DNA of 62,509 nucleotides, taken from positions 1 to 62,509 of the forward strand of contig NZ_JAIXRZ010000025.1 of NCBI RefSeq assembly GCF_027484945.1, written 5' to 3'. The position numbers and the translations under genes were made by a program. The DNA comes from Flavobacterium sp. GTDB lineage: Bacteria; Bacteroidota; Bacteroidia; Flavobacteriales; Flavobacteriaceae. A model generated the notes under the pieces. That model ran no database searches. It had not been told where the DNA came from and was given only the letters and a program-made list of their open reading frames with translations. The stretch's first letter is position 1. The number at the start of each line of letters is the position of its first letter. Below are positions 16,673-26,684 of the stretch, in pieces.

Positions 16673-17650
16673 ATGGAACCGCACGATGTTTTTACAATAG
16701 CCAACTCCAAGCAATTTGAAAAAATGGCGCTGAAGGTCTTCCGGTATCAATACGAAAACAATGCTGTGTATCGTGAATTTTGTGACTTATTATCCATTGA
16801 GAAAACTGCAGTTAAATCGATAAAAGCTATCCCTTTTTTGCCTATTCAATTTTTCAAAAGCAGAAAAGTGGTTGCTACTTCGGACCCCATTCAGATAACT
16901 TTTACTAGCAGTGGTACTACAGGAGCAATGACTAGTCGGCACCATGTAACCGATGTAAATCTATACACCCAAAGTTTCCGAGCCGCATTTTCTAATTTTT
17001 ATGGAAATATTGAAGATTATGCTGTGCTTGCTGTACTACCATCGTATTTGGAGCGTGAGGGGTCTTCACTTATTTATATGGTTGAAGATTTAATCGAAAA
17101 GTCACAAAATGAGCATAGCGGTTTCTATCTGAATAATTATGATGAACTAATCCAAAAACTTAAAATGTTGGATGCTTCTGGTCAAAATGTTTTGTTGCTT
17201 GGGGTAACCTATGCGCTTTTAGACCTTATCGAAAAAGAAATATTTCCCTTAAACAACACAATTGTCATGGAAACGGGTGGAATGAAAGGAAAACGAAAAG
17301 AAATGATTCGGGAGGAACTACACGCTACCCTTTGTGCTGGTTTTGGAGTCCCTACCATCCACTCTGAATATGGGATGACCGAATTACTCTCGCAGGCCTA
17401 TTCTTTCGGCGAAGGTATTTTTGAATGTCCCAATTGGATGCAAATCTTGATTCGGGATCCCGAAGATCCATTACACTATCTTGCCGATGGTAAAAACGGG
17501 GGCATCAATGTAATCGATCTTGCCAATTACAATTCTTGTTCCTTCATTGCTACTCAAGATTTAGGCAGAAAATATGCGAACAACTCCTTTGAAGTACTCG
17601 GCCGCTTTGATCACTCGGATATACGCGGGTGTAATCTGATGGTCATTTAA
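16673..17650 (+). CDS. LuxE/PaaK-like acyl-activating enzyme (acyl transferase)
   Basis: 325 residues, similar to LuxE acyl-protein synthetases and the ANL superfamily. The ATP-binding loop is FTSSGTTG (77-84); HSEYGMTELLSQAY near the C-terminal third resembles the ANL YGxTE motif, followed by DLGRK and GRFDHSDIRG. LuxE activates fatty acids as acyl-AMP and passes them to a protein thiol; no luciferase genes are present, so the acyl acceptor is unknown. It directly precedes the polysaccharide locus but has its own promoter, so a role in polysaccharide acylation is only a guess. Confidence 0.8.
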   Translation: MEPHDVFTIANSKQFEKMALKVFRYQYENNAVYREFCDLLSIEKTAVKSIKAIPFLPIQFFKSRKVVATSDPIQITFTSSGTTGAMTSRHHVTDVNLYTQSFRAAFSNFYGNIEDYAVLAVLPSYLEREGSSLIYMVEDLIEKSQNEHSGFYLNNYDELIQKLKMLDASGQNVLLLGVTYALLDLIEKEIFPLNNTIVMETGGMKGKRKEMIREELHATLCAGFGVPTIHSEYGMTELLSQAYSFGEGIFECPNWMQILIRDPEDPLHYLADGKNGGINVIDLANYNSCSFIATQDLGRKYANNSFEVLGRFDHSDIRGCNLMVI

Positions 17651-17725
17651 CTCTCCCCTACTTTAACTAATTGTTAAGAAAACAGAACTTCTTGTTATAT
17701 GGGAAAAATATAAACTCGATTTGAT

Positions 17726-17733
17726 TATTTTTG
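17726..17733 (+). promoter_or_regulatory. -7 box upstream of the polysaccharide export genes
   Basis: TATTTTTG, a full -7 match, predicting a leader of about 50 nt before the ATG at 17790. Confidence 0.55.
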
Positions 17734-17789
17734 TAACTATTTTACAATTCAATAATAAAATTTAATTTTACTTTAAATCGAATAATTTA

Positions 17790-18527
17790 ATGAAAAGAGC
17801 GTGTCTATTATTGATTGTATTTATTATTTCGTCCTGTACAACGCAAAAAGACATTATTTACTTCAACAATATCAATACTAACGTAACGGATGTTACTAAA
17901 GTCTCTAGCACTAAGATTGCCAAAAATGATATCCTAAATGTACAAATCACTTCAACTTCGGCTGAAATTGCAAAATCATATAACTTGGATGGATCACAAA
18001 TCTCTAATGGTTATTTAGTTAATAATGACGGGTTTATTACTATCCCCATTTTAGGAAAAATCAATACCGTTGATTTAAGTTGCTCTGAATTAGAACAGGT
18101 TATTACACAATTATTAATCAATGGAGGTCATTTATATAACCCTATCGTTAGTGTTCGTTTATTAAATTCAAAATTCACCGTTTTAGGCGAAGTTAATAAA
18201 CCGGGCACATACAACTATCAAGAAGAAAACATATCATTATTACAGGCCTTAGGTTATGCGGGAGATTTAACTATAAATGGAGTTCGGAATAAAGTTTATT
18301 TAATCCGTGATGACGGAGGAACATTAAAATACCACAATTTAGATTTGACCACCAAAGACTGGTTTTCTAGCGAATATTACTATATCAAACCAAATGATAT
18401 TATTTATGTACTTCCCAATGATGCCAAAGTAAAAACGGGCGGATATATAAAAAGCTTAGGCAATTTATTAACAATAGCCTCAGTTAGTGTTTCTACAATT
18501 TTAGCAATCATCTTATTATCTAGATAA
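17790..18527 (+). CDS. Outer-membrane polysaccharide export lipoprotein (Wza/OPX type)
   Basis: 245 residues. Lipoprotein signal with lipobox I-S-S-C16. A Poly_export (PES) domain (about 45-120, from AKNDILNVQI) is followed by an SLBB domain (FTVLGEVNKPGTYNY, about 130-200) and ends with a hydrophobic helix (about 222-243). Such proteins form the outer-membrane channel for capsule or exopolysaccharide. The stop codon abuts the ATG of the tyrosine kinase, so the two are cotranscribed and probably form the export/length-control complex. Confidence 0.92.
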   Translation: MKRACLLLIVFIISSCTTQKDIIYFNNINTNVTDVTKVSSTKIAKNDILNVQITSTSAEIAKSYNLDGSQISNGYLVNNDGFITIPILGKINTVDLSCSELEQVITQLLINGGHLYNPIVSVRLLNSKFTVLGEVNKPGTYNYQEENISLLQALGYAGDLTINGVRNKVYLIRDDGGTLKYHNLDLTTKDWFSSEYYYIKPNDIIYVLPNDAKVKTGGYIKSLGNLLTIASVSVSTILAIILLSR

Positions 18528-20912
18528 ATGGAGGGTAGTGAAATACAATTCAATTTTAAAGAAGAACTTTTCAAATATCTTTATTTTTGGAAATGGATTT
18601 TGCTCTCATGTATTCTTTTTGTCACCTCTACCTACCTTTATTTAAGATATGTTAGCGATGTTTATTCAACGCAAGCTAAAATCCAAATACTAGACCAATC
18701 GAATAACACGTTCAAATTACCCTCTAATTCTTTCAATATTTTTGGAGAAAACGATAAAGATTTAGAAAATGAAATTGAACTTTTCAAATCAACTCGAATA
18801 TTTAATAAAGTCATTGACAGTCTTGAATTGCAGACAGAAATTTATTCAAATGGTAAAATAAAGTCAATTGAATTATGGGACACCGCCCCATTTAAAATTG
18901 TTTGGGGAGTAGAAAAAAACGAGTTAAAAGATAAAAGCTTCACCTTTGAAATCAGCCTAAAAGAGAACGGCTATACCGTCAATAATGATTCAAAAGTATA
19001 TCCTTTAAATACAACTAACTTTAATTACAGCATTCCATTTTCTGTACTTTCTAGAAATGTTGCGAGTTCAAAAAAACAAAAAGATTTTATTGTGGTATTA
19101 AAAGCAAAAAATCAAGTGTTGAATGAACTTACGAATAATTTAACGATTACTAAACAAGGAAATCAGAGTAATATATTAAAACTCGTATTAAAAGGCGGAA
19201 ACACTGCAAAAATTAATGCGATCCTTGCGGCTTTAATTTCGACTTTTGATAATGACGGAGTAAATGATAGACAGCTTGTATTTGAGAAAACTATAGAATT
19301 TGTTGATTCAAGGTTTCATTTTTTATTTTCAGAATTGGATTCTATTGAGAATCAAAAAGCACAATACAAAAAATCCCAAGGGCTGTCATTTCTTGAAGCA
19401 GATGCTGGTGTTTTGATGCAAAAAAGCTACACTTCTGGTAATGAAATTGAAAAAATTGACACTCAACTAGCCTTAACCGACTTAATGTTTGGAGCCTTAC
19501 AATCCAATAAAGAATTTGAACTCCTACCGGTCAATTTAGGCATCACAAATAATGAAATAAATGTTCTGAGTAATAAGTATAATGATATTATTATTAATAG
19601 AAATAAATTTATTTCAGAAGGTGGTGGAAAATCAAATCCATTAGTAGCGACTCTAACTCAACAGATTAATCCAGTAAAAAATAATTTAAAAGCCACGATT
19701 GTAGGCTATAAAAACACTTTAAATTATCAAAAAAACGAATTGATTAAAATCAATGGACAAAGTTTAAAAAACTACAATCGAATTCCCGATAATGAAAAAT
19801 CATTACGCGCAATTGAACGTCAACAAAATATCAAAGAATCGCTATACATTTTATTACTTCAAAAAAGAGAGGAAGCAGCCGTTAATCTAGCCATAACTAA
19901 TCCAACTATAAAACTAATTGAATACCCCAATTATAATAAAACTCCAATATTTCCTGATCGAACATTATTCCTCTCCATCGCATTTTTAATCGGTTTGATT
20001 TTACCGATTATTATCATCTATTTTTACTTTGTTTCGAATGATAAAATACAGTCTAAAACCGATGTAGAAACTCGGATAAAAATACCGATTATCGGAGAAA
20101 TTCCATTTGTACAAGAAACTGAAAATAAATTGATACGGGCATTTGACCGGTCGGTGTTATCTGAATCTTTTAGAATGCTTCGAACAAATTTATTGTTTTT
20201 ACAGAGTGCAAATAAAAAAATTAAAGACCAAGTAATATTTGTTACGTCTTCAATCAAAGGTGAAGGGAAAACCTTTGTATCCTTGAATTTAGCCATTACT
20301 TTAGCTTCCACCAATAAAAAAGTCATTTTATTAGGAGCAGATTTACGAAATCCCCAACTTCATACAATGCTTAATTACAATAGAGCTGGGAAAAAAGGAA
20401 TTTCCGATTATATTTTCGATGAAGCTATAACGCTAGAAGATATTATCACATCAAAAGAAGACAATCAGCATTATAAATTGGATTTTGATGTTATTTTTTC
20501 TGGGACAATACCACCCAACCCAGCTGAATTACTTGCTAGCCCGCGCTTTAAAGAAATAATTGACACCTTAAAAGAAAAGTATGATTATGTGATTGTAGAT
20601 ACAGCACCTACATTATTAGTAACCGATACTACTATGATTTCAAATATAGCAGAGACAATACTATTTGTGACTCGTGCAAACTTTACTGAAAAGAAACTTA
20701 TCAAACATATAGAAGAATTTCACCATATCAACAACAATTCATCACAATTTGGATTGATAATTAATAATGTTGGTCAAAATAAAATCTATTCATCCAATTA
20801 TACTTATTCCTATAATTATGGATATGGGTATGGATATGAAAAAGATTATACGCGAAAATTATCTCTGAAGCACCAATTATTCCGTTGGTTACGAAACAAG
20901 AAAAACAACTAA
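18528..20912 (+). CDS. Polysaccharide co-polymerase with fused tyrosine autokinase (Wzc-like BY-kinase)
   Basis: 794 residues. Two transmembrane helices (about 19-38 and 483-503) flank a large periplasmic Wzz-like domain with coiled coils. The cytosolic BY-kinase has Walker A KGEGKT (577-582, K581), Walker A' ILLGADLRNP and DYVIVDTAP. The C-terminal tail has nine tyrosines within 23 residues (IYSSNYTYSYNYGYGYGYE), the autophosphorylation cluster. It regulates chain length and export with the lipoprotein encoded immediately upstream. It converges with the LRR gene with 4 bp between stops and no terminator. Confidence 0.94.
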   Translation: MEGSEIQFNFKEELFKYLYFWKWILLSCILFVTSTYLYLRYVSDVYSTQAKIQILDQSNNTFKLPSNSFNIFGENDKDLENEIELFKSTRIFNKVIDSLELQTEIYSNGKIKSIELWDTAPFKIVWGVEKNELKDKSFTFEISLKENGYTVNNDSKVYPLNTTNFNYSIPFSVLSRNVASSKKQKDFIVVLKAKNQVLNELTNNLTITKQGNQSNILKLVLKGGNTAKINAILAALISTFDNDGVNDRQLVFEKTIEFVDSRFHFLFSELDSIENQKAQYKKSQGLSFLEADAGVLMQKSYTSGNEIEKIDTQLALTDLMFGALQSNKEFELLPVNLGITNNEINVLSNKYNDIIINRNKFISEGGGKSNPLVATLTQQINPVKNNLKATIVGYKNTLNYQKNELIKINGQSLKNYNRIPDNEKSLRAIERQQNIKESLYILLLQKREEAAVNLAITNPTIKLIEYPNYNKTPIFPDRTLFLSIAFLIGLILPIIIIYFYFVSNDKIQSKTDVETRIKIPIIGEIPFVQETENKLIRAFDRSVLSESFRMLRTNLLFLQSANKKIKDQVIFVTSSIKGEGKTFVSLNLAITLASTNKKVILLGADLRNPQLHTMLNYNRAGKKGISDYIFDEAITLEDIITSKEDNQHYKLDFDVIFSGTIPPNPAELLASPRFKEIIDTLKEKYDYVIVDTAPTLLVTDTTMISNIAETILFVTRANFTEKKLIKHIEEFHHINNNSSQFGLIINNVGQNKIYSSNYTYSYNYGYGYGYEKDYTRKLSLKHQLFRWLRNKKNN

Positions 20913-20916
20913 AAAT

Positions 20917-23454
20917 TTAATTGTACTTAATTAATTTCTTGGTCGCTATAAATTTACCATCTGAAAAACGTATAAAATAGATTCCATTTTGTAATGAAGA
21001 AGTTGGAATCATTTTATTTTCAATCGTATTGGACTGAATTATCTTTCCGTTAAGGTCTATTATTTCATAATCCGTAGGCATAAATTCTGCACCTTCAATA
21101 AATAAAAAATCCTTACATGGATTAGGAAAAATACTTATGGGAAGCGCATCAAATGGTAAAGCACTTAAAGCCTGTATTATCGAATCAAATTGAGCTGTAG
21201 CTCCTATCGTGGAAGGCGCAACATACGCATTAGCTACCATTGAAATTTGTGTTCCTATTGGCAAATTTTGAAGTGATTTTATCTTAAAAATAAAGGTGAT
21301 TTTCTGATTAACGGCTAAATTAATGTTCCTGAAAAATAATTCTATACTCGAGTTACTCATACGACTTGTAACTGCATAATTGGAATAAACAGGCCAAAAT
21401 GTCCCGATTTCATAGTCACTATTTGCAATTGGAATTTGAATTGTTAATTGATTGAGAGGTTGTCCACTAGAATTTGTATACGTCACTGCATAATAGTGAT
21501 ATGCTTGTAAATTAGCAATGCTGATTGTATCACCTTGCAAACCTAACACCTCTAAGGGCAACAAATTCGAACCATTGTGAATCAATGTAAATGTATTATC
21601 ATTGGGAAAAATATCCGTTGCGGCAGAAGGTGTTACTGTTCCCGTAAAAGACAATCCATTTGATGGTAGCCCACCGTTATGTTGAAAAGTGACTTGGATG
21701 TATCTGAATTCTCCTGACTTACAATTTTGAAAATTCCATGACAAAATACCGGGAGCGGCTCCATTTACTGCAATACTAGAATTGACAAATGAAAGATAAT
21801 TAGAAGCAAAAGTCAATTCAATAATTCCGTTTGCATTAGTATTTCCATTATTCTTAATAACTAAACCAATCGTAAGCGAATTTGATGTACTCGTTACCGG
21901 GAAAACAACAAGTTCAAGATCATTACTGTTTGTTTGATGTCCAAAACAAAAGGAATTAACAAAAGGATTGTTAGCAGGAAAATCTACAGTTAAAATGGAT
22001 GGACTATAATTAAAGTCATTCACATTTTGGATTTCAGGAACAACTAAATAATAATTAGGAGGTAATTGCTCAATAAAAATACCACTATCATTACTAAAAT
22101 AAATCGTTTCTGAATTTGAATCAGAAACCCTTAATTTTATGTAAGGAAACGAGCTATCAGTTGTATCGCATTGGGTATTATTATTTGAATCAACTCGATT
22201 ATTTATAGTTAATGTACTATAATTTTGAGGAGATTGGCAAAAATCATTTAAAATGCAATTTTGAACATTATAAAATGATAGTAAAAATTGAAGTAAATTA
22301 CTTTCAGAATAGTCGCAACATATGTAGGCTAAAGTTCCATTATTTGAAAAGTTAATCAAATTCTCAATACTTCCATTTTTAATATTCAACTGTGTTAAAA
22401 AATTGTTTTGAATTTCAATAGTAGTAATCGAAGCGTTTGAAGAACAATCTAAACTTGTAATTTGATTATGATGGGCTATTAATGTAAATAATGATCCGTT
22501 GTTGGATAAATTTAAAGATTGAATGTTGTTAGTACTGCAATTTAAATTTAACAAATTAGGAAAATCATTTGTATTCATTTCAATTAACTGGTTATTGGAA
22601 CAGTCTAAATTTTGAATTGCGCTAAGTCCAAAAAAACTAACATTCGTCAAAACATTATGCTGAAAATTTAGCACGTTGAGATTATTCAAATTTTGTAAAA
22701 CCAATTGATTTAGATTATTATAAGAACAATCTAACAATACCAATTGATTTAGATTGATTAATGACAATAAGCTAAGTGAATTATGATCTATACGTAAGTT
22801 AATTAATTGCCCATTTGCACTACAATTAATAGCACTAATGTTGTTGTAAGAACAATCAAAAAATTTAAGTTCAACCAAATTGATTAAATCAAGTTGCGAC
22901 AATTGATTATTATTACAATTGAAGGTTACTAATTGAACTGCTGCGGTTAAATTATTTATGGCAGTTAAATTATTATTACTGCAATTTAATTGGATTAAAC
23001 TAGCGCACGAATTAAGATTAATTGTAGTAATTGAATTAAAAGAACAATCTAAAACTTCTAAAAGAGTTGCATTGGATAAGTTTAAAAATTGAATAGCATT
23101 GTTGGAGCAATTCAAAATAGTTAATTGGGAATTTGAACTAATATTCAAATTCTGTAAATTGTTATTACTACAATTTAAACCTATAAGATTGGTGAAATTA
23201 CTTATTTCATTAATATTATTAATACCAGCTTCTTGAATATTTAAATTACCTATGGCAAGTGCCTCCGAAACTTCAATTTGGCTATTATTATTGCTATCGA
23301 TAGCAACATAGTCTCCATTTAAATTTTGTGCAATAAAATTACCCGAATTGGCTTGTAATAAGCGCTGCTTAAAAACTTGATCGTTAAAATTTATCGTTTG
23401 CGCATAAAAAGGGAAACCAAGGAACAAAAACAGTAGGTTTAAATAAGTCTTCAT
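20917..23454 (-). CDS. Leucine-rich-repeat T9SS-sorted surface protein
   Basis: 845 residues. A signal peptide (1-19, ending FYAQ) precedes a long run of about 21-residue leucine-rich repeats (about 65-390) of the form LxCSNNxLxxLNL, with regularly placed Cys and Asn stacks as in internalin/BspA-type arcs. A beta-sandwich, DUF11-like region follows, then a type A sorting domain (ISIFPNPCKDF to KKLIKY). The LRR face suggests protein or glycan adhesion. Its ATG overlaps the stop of the polymerase-like gene (ATGA, 23451-23454), making it the last, translationally coupled cistron of the polysaccharide operon, an unusual position for T9SS cargo. Confidence 0.9.
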   Translation of the reverse strand: MKTYLNLLFLFLGFPFYAQTINFNDQVFKQRLLQANSGNFIAQNLNGDYVAIDSNNNSQIEVSEALAIGNLNIQEAGINNINEISNFTNLIGLNCSNNNLQNLNISSNSQLTILNCSNNAIQFLNLSNATLLEVLDCSFNSITTINLNSCASLIQLNCSNNNLTAINNLTAAVQLVTFNCNNNQLSQLDLINLVELKFFDCSYNNISAINCSANGQLINLRIDHNSLSLLSLINLNQLVLLDCSYNNLNQLVLQNLNNLNVLNFQHNVLTNVSFFGLSAIQNLDCSNNQLIEMNTNDFPNLLNLNCSTNNIQSLNLSNNGSLFTLIAHHNQITSLDCSSNASITTIEIQNNFLTQLNIKNGSIENLINFSNNGTLAYICCDYSESNLLQFLLSFYNVQNCILNDFCQSPQNYSTLTINNRVDSNNNTQCDTTDSSFPYIKLRVSDSNSETIYFSNDSGIFIEQLPPNYYLVVPEIQNVNDFNYSPSILTVDFPANNPFVNSFCFGHQTNSNDLELVVFPVTSTSNSLTIGLVIKNNGNTNANGIIELTFASNYLSFVNSSIAVNGAAPGILSWNFQNCKSGEFRYIQVTFQHNGGLPSNGLSFTGTVTPSAATDIFPNDNTFTLIHNGSNLLPLEVLGLQGDTISIANLQAYHYYAVTYTNSSGQPLNQLTIQIPIANSDYEIGTFWPVYSNYAVTSRMSNSSIELFFRNINLAVNQKITFIFKIKSLQNLPIGTQISMVANAYVAPSTIGATAQFDSIIQALSALPFDALPISIFPNPCKDFLFIEGAEFMPTDYEIIDLNGKIIQSNTIENKMIPTSSLQNGIYFIRFSDGKFIATKKLIKYN

Positions 23455-24605
23455 GATTGTAAAGAGTTACGATTTTTTGTATTTAAATAGTAATAATGCC
23501 ATAGTAAAAAGAAAATTATCGCAGGTAAAAACATGTTTCGCATACGCAACATAATCCCTAAATTTCCTAATGACTGCGATAATACAATTGACCCCGCCAA
23601 AAAAAATAATAAAGAAAATTTAATTGATAAAGGAGCCGCTTTTATACTTGAAAAATAGTTAAATCGAAAACCGACTAGAAACAAGATGAGTAAAAATACA
23701 TTTTCTATAGCGGCTAAAAGCGTTGGAAAGCTAGTTACATCAAATGGTAACGGTCGAAACAAAAAAGTAAATACTTTTAGTAAAAAAGGATAATTACTAA
23801 TATCAATCGCTGTTGAATTATTAGCACTACCTAGTTTGGCAGCTTTAATAGATGTGTAATTAGTAAAACTATCAATAGAAGCCTCTTCTAATTTTACAAA
23901 TTCCATGACTTTGGGAAATAAAAGAAAAAATAAAATTCCCATTATACTAAACAAGGCCACTTTTTGATAAAAAGACGTTTTTTTTGAAAAATAAATTGCA
24001 CCTGTTAATGAAATAATAATAAACAAACTAATGTGTGGCCTAACCAAGTAAGAAATCAGTAGTCCAATAGCAAACAAATACCACTTCGCTTTAAAATCTA
24101 ATAACGATCGAGCAATCAAGCCAAGTGCTAAAAATAACAATGTATCTTTTCCAACAGCGCAGCTCCAAAAATGTAAGTTGGGAAGGAAAAACAACAATGG
24201 AAATAAATGAATTGTGTTAAACTTTGGATTTTTAGGTATTAATTGAATACAGGTGATGTAAAAATTACTCATACCTATAAACCCCAAAAAAGTATAGAGC
24301 ATAGTTCCAGTAAAGTAACTTAAACCTAAAATTTTAGCTGGAAAATAATTGATCGCATAAATAAACAATGTTCCTTTTTGCTGTGTCAAACAGTAATAAA
24401 ACGTCTCGCGTTCAAGTAGTGCTGCTTGACTCCAGTACCCAATAGAATCACCAAAAACAAAAAAGTAATAATAAAATCCAAATAATAAATGAAAAAAATA
24501 AATAAAGAGAAGGTTCGTGTAATTTACCTTACTCAGTCTTTTTTTTAGACGAAATAAATAAAAATAACTAGCAAGTGTAATAAACAGTATACCTAATAAA
24601 TCCAT
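23451..24605 (-). CDS. Polytopic membrane protein, probable Wzy-like polysaccharide polymerase
   Basis: 384 residues with about ten hydrophobic segments and very few charged residues; HFWSCAVGKDT and SYLVRPH lie in extramembrane loops and resemble conserved loops of O-antigen-polymerase-like proteins. Assignment is by topology and context (flippase, glycosyltransferases and co-polymerase nearby, and no other polymerase candidate). It overlaps the acyltransferase upstream by 13 bp and the LRR gene downstream by 4 bp. Confidence 0.65.
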   Translation of the reverse strand: MDLLGILFITLASYFYLFRLKKRLSKVNYTNLLFIYFFHLLFGFYYYFFVFGDSIGYWSQAALLERETFYYCLTQQKGTLFIYAINYFPAKILGLSYFTGTMLYTFLGFIGMSNFYITCIQLIPKNPKFNTIHLFPLLFFLPNLHFWSCAVGKDTLLFLALGLIARSLLDFKAKWYLFAIGLLISYLVRPHISLFIIISLTGAIYFSKKTSFYQKVALFSIMGILFFLLFPKVMEFVKLEEASIDSFTNYTSIKAAKLGSANNSTAIDISNYPFLLKVFTFLFRPLPFDVTSFPTLLAAIENVFLLILFLVGFRFNYFSSIKAAPLSIKFSLLFFLAGSIVLSQSLGNLGIMLRMRNMFLPAIIFFLLWHYYYLNTKNRNSLQS

Positions 24606-25612
24606 ATTCGTTTAAGATAATTGGAAACGCTCTTTTCAAAAATATTATAGTAAAACCAACTAGTTAAAATTACAAAGAATAAAATCAAAAATACTAAGAA
24701 TAGAAATGAAAGTTCGGTTTGTACCTTAGGATAAAATCGAACAATGAGCATTTGTAATGGATTGTGAATTAAATAAATCGAGTATGAAATTGTTCCTAAA
24801 AATAAAAATGACTCTCTGGGTTTTACATTTATATCCAAGCACAACCAAATCAATACGCTACTGAAAAGTGTAAAAATGAAATTAGATAAAAACGAAATTT
24901 CATAATAGGCATTCCAAATTATCAACGTAAATCCAAAAAACAATACTATTGCTAAAGGTAACAATAAATTTATAGACACCTTTACCCCTCTATAGTATAG
25001 ATTTGTAAGTAAGCAACCCATTACAAACTCTAGATTGTAGGGTGATAAAATAATTGGGTAAATGGAGGATTCAATGGAGGGTTGCAAAAAATAATTAATC
25101 AATATACACGTGGTCCATATTAAAATAATTTCTTTCCAAATTTTTGGAAAAATAAATACTGTAGAAAAAATTAAATAAAACAACATTTCATGACTAAGCG
25201 TCCAAGCTACCGACAATGCTGGTTTTCCTAATGGAATAAGGGTGATTGAAGTTAAAAAGTCAATTTCCTTATCTGAATTTGAAAAACTAGAAAAAAGGGA
25301 ATACATCAAAAACAATCCTATACTGATGGGTAAAAAAGGAGTATAAATACGAATTAACCTCAATTTTAAAAACCTCTTAAATCCTGTAAAACCGTTATAT
25401 TTATTCTGAGCATAGGAATATGAAATAATAAATCCAGAAAGTACAAAAAAGAAATCAACACCGTATTTACCAATATGACAAATAAATTTTAAATATGAAT
25501 TGGAAAAATGATGATAATATTCAATCGAAATAAGTGCATGATGAATAACAACAAAAATTGCTGCAACGCCCCGAAAAATCTCTAATACAGGAAGACGATT
25601 ATGGGTTGCCAT
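24593..25612 (-). CDS. Acyltransferase-3 family membrane protein (OafA-like)
   Basis: 339 residues, about ten transmembrane helices. N-terminal LEIFRGVAAIFVVIHHA contains the catalytic-region His of the family; the RxxRIYTPFLP and FFFVLSGFIISY blocks follow. Such enzymes O-acetylate or succinylate surface polysaccharide. It is the second acyltransferase of the operon and overlaps both neighbours by 13-14 bp. Confidence 0.9.
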   Translation of the reverse strand: MATHNRLPVLEIFRGVAAIFVVIHHALISIEYYHHFSNSYLKFICHIGKYGVDFFFVLSGFIISYSYAQNKYNGFTGFKRFLKLRLIRIYTPFLPISIGLFLMYSLFSSFSNSDKEIDFLTSITLIPLGKPALSVAWTLSHEMLFYLIFSTVFIFPKIWKEIILIWTTCILINYFLQPSIESSIYPIILSPYNLEFVMGCLLTNLYYRGVKVSINLLLPLAIVLFFGFTLIIWNAYYEISFLSNFIFTLFSSVLIWLCLDINVKPRESFLFLGTISYSIYLIHNPLQMLIVRFYPKVQTELSFLFLVFLILFFVILTSWFYYNIFEKSVSNYLKRIWIY

Positions 25613-26684
25613 ATTGATTTACTTTTAAAATATCCAACAAAATATTAAAATTATGATCAATAGTATATTGCTTTTCTACTTCTTTTCGACCATTTGCTCC
25701 CATTGTTAGTCGCAACTCTTTTTGAGTAATTAATTGTTCCAAATAAAATTGCCATTCATTCATGTCATTGGCTAAATATCCATTTTTTTGATGCAAAATA
25801 ACCTCGCAATTTTTTCCAACAGGAGAGGCGACTACGGGTATTCCTAAAGCCATGTATTGAATAATCTTATAGGCACATTTCCCTTGTTCCCATGGTGTAT
25901 TCAATAAAGGCATAATTCCAATATCCATTTGATTTAAAAAATCAATTTCACTTTTTTCAGACCATTTTTTAGAAATGATTTCATCTAAATCATTTGGTTT
26001 ATCCGCCCATTCAGCCCCAACAATATGCCATTCAATAGCATGTTTTTGATTTAAAATACGAATACAGTTTTCAAGTACTTTAAAGTATTTAAAGGTAGTT
26101 GGACTACCAATCCAACCAATCACAATTTTACGTCCTGTATCTGAAGTATTCTTGGGTTGAATTATATAACGATTTAAATCAATTACCGTAGGTAAAATAA
26201 TTATTTGTTGAGCCCCAGCTTGCTGTGCATAATTTTTTAAATATTGATTACCAACAATAACAACACCGCTATAGCGCATAACTTTAGCAATCTTATTACC
26301 TAAAAACTTTTTCACGACTGTATTAGAATGACAATCATAATTATGAAAAATGGCATCATCGTAATCTACGATGTATCGTATTTTCAAAACCGATAAAAGT
26401 TGTTCAAAAAATGCTGGAAAATAGGGAAATAACTCTTTTTCAATAATTACTTTATCATATTTAAAAACCATTACTAATTGAAAAAATCTGCGAACATACA
26501 AATACAAAATTTTAAAAAATGCGTTTGATTTTTTTTGGTATAATTTTTCTAAATAAGCATCATCAAAAAAGGGATAGTACGTTACATCTATTGCGTTTAA
26601 ATGGTACTTTTGTTCAAATTGATAACTTCGGAGCCTGCTACTTGCTCCTAAACGCGAATACTTCGTAAAATAAATTACCTTCAT
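25599..26684 (-). CDS. Glycosyltransferase, GT4-like
   Basis: 361 residues, GT-B fold. The N-terminal domain starts FTKYSRLGASSRLRS; the C-terminal donor domain has IGWIGSPTTFKYF and GKCAYKIIQYMALGIPVVASPVG, where the usual E-x7-E is partly altered. Predicted cytosolic, adding one sugar of the repeat unit. It overlaps the next upstream gene by 4 bp and the acyltransferase by 14 bp. Confidence 0.87.
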   Translation of the reverse strand: MKVIYFTKYSRLGASSRLRSYQFEQKYHLNAIDVTYYPFFDDAYLEKLYQKKSNAFFKILYLYVRRFFQLVMVFKYDKVIIEKELFPYFPAFFEQLLSVLKIRYIVDYDDAIFHNYDCHSNTVVKKFLGNKIAKVMRYSGVVIVGNQYLKNYAQQAGAQQIIILPTVIDLNRYIIQPKNTSDTGRKIVIGWIGSPTTFKYFKVLENCIRILNQKHAIEWHIVGAEWADKPNDLDEIISKKWSEKSEIDFLNQMDIGIMPLLNTPWEQGKCAYKIIQYMALGIPVVASPVGKNCEVILHQKNGYLANDMNEWQFYLEQLITQKELRLTMGANGRKEVEKQYTIDHNFNILLDILKVNQYGNP

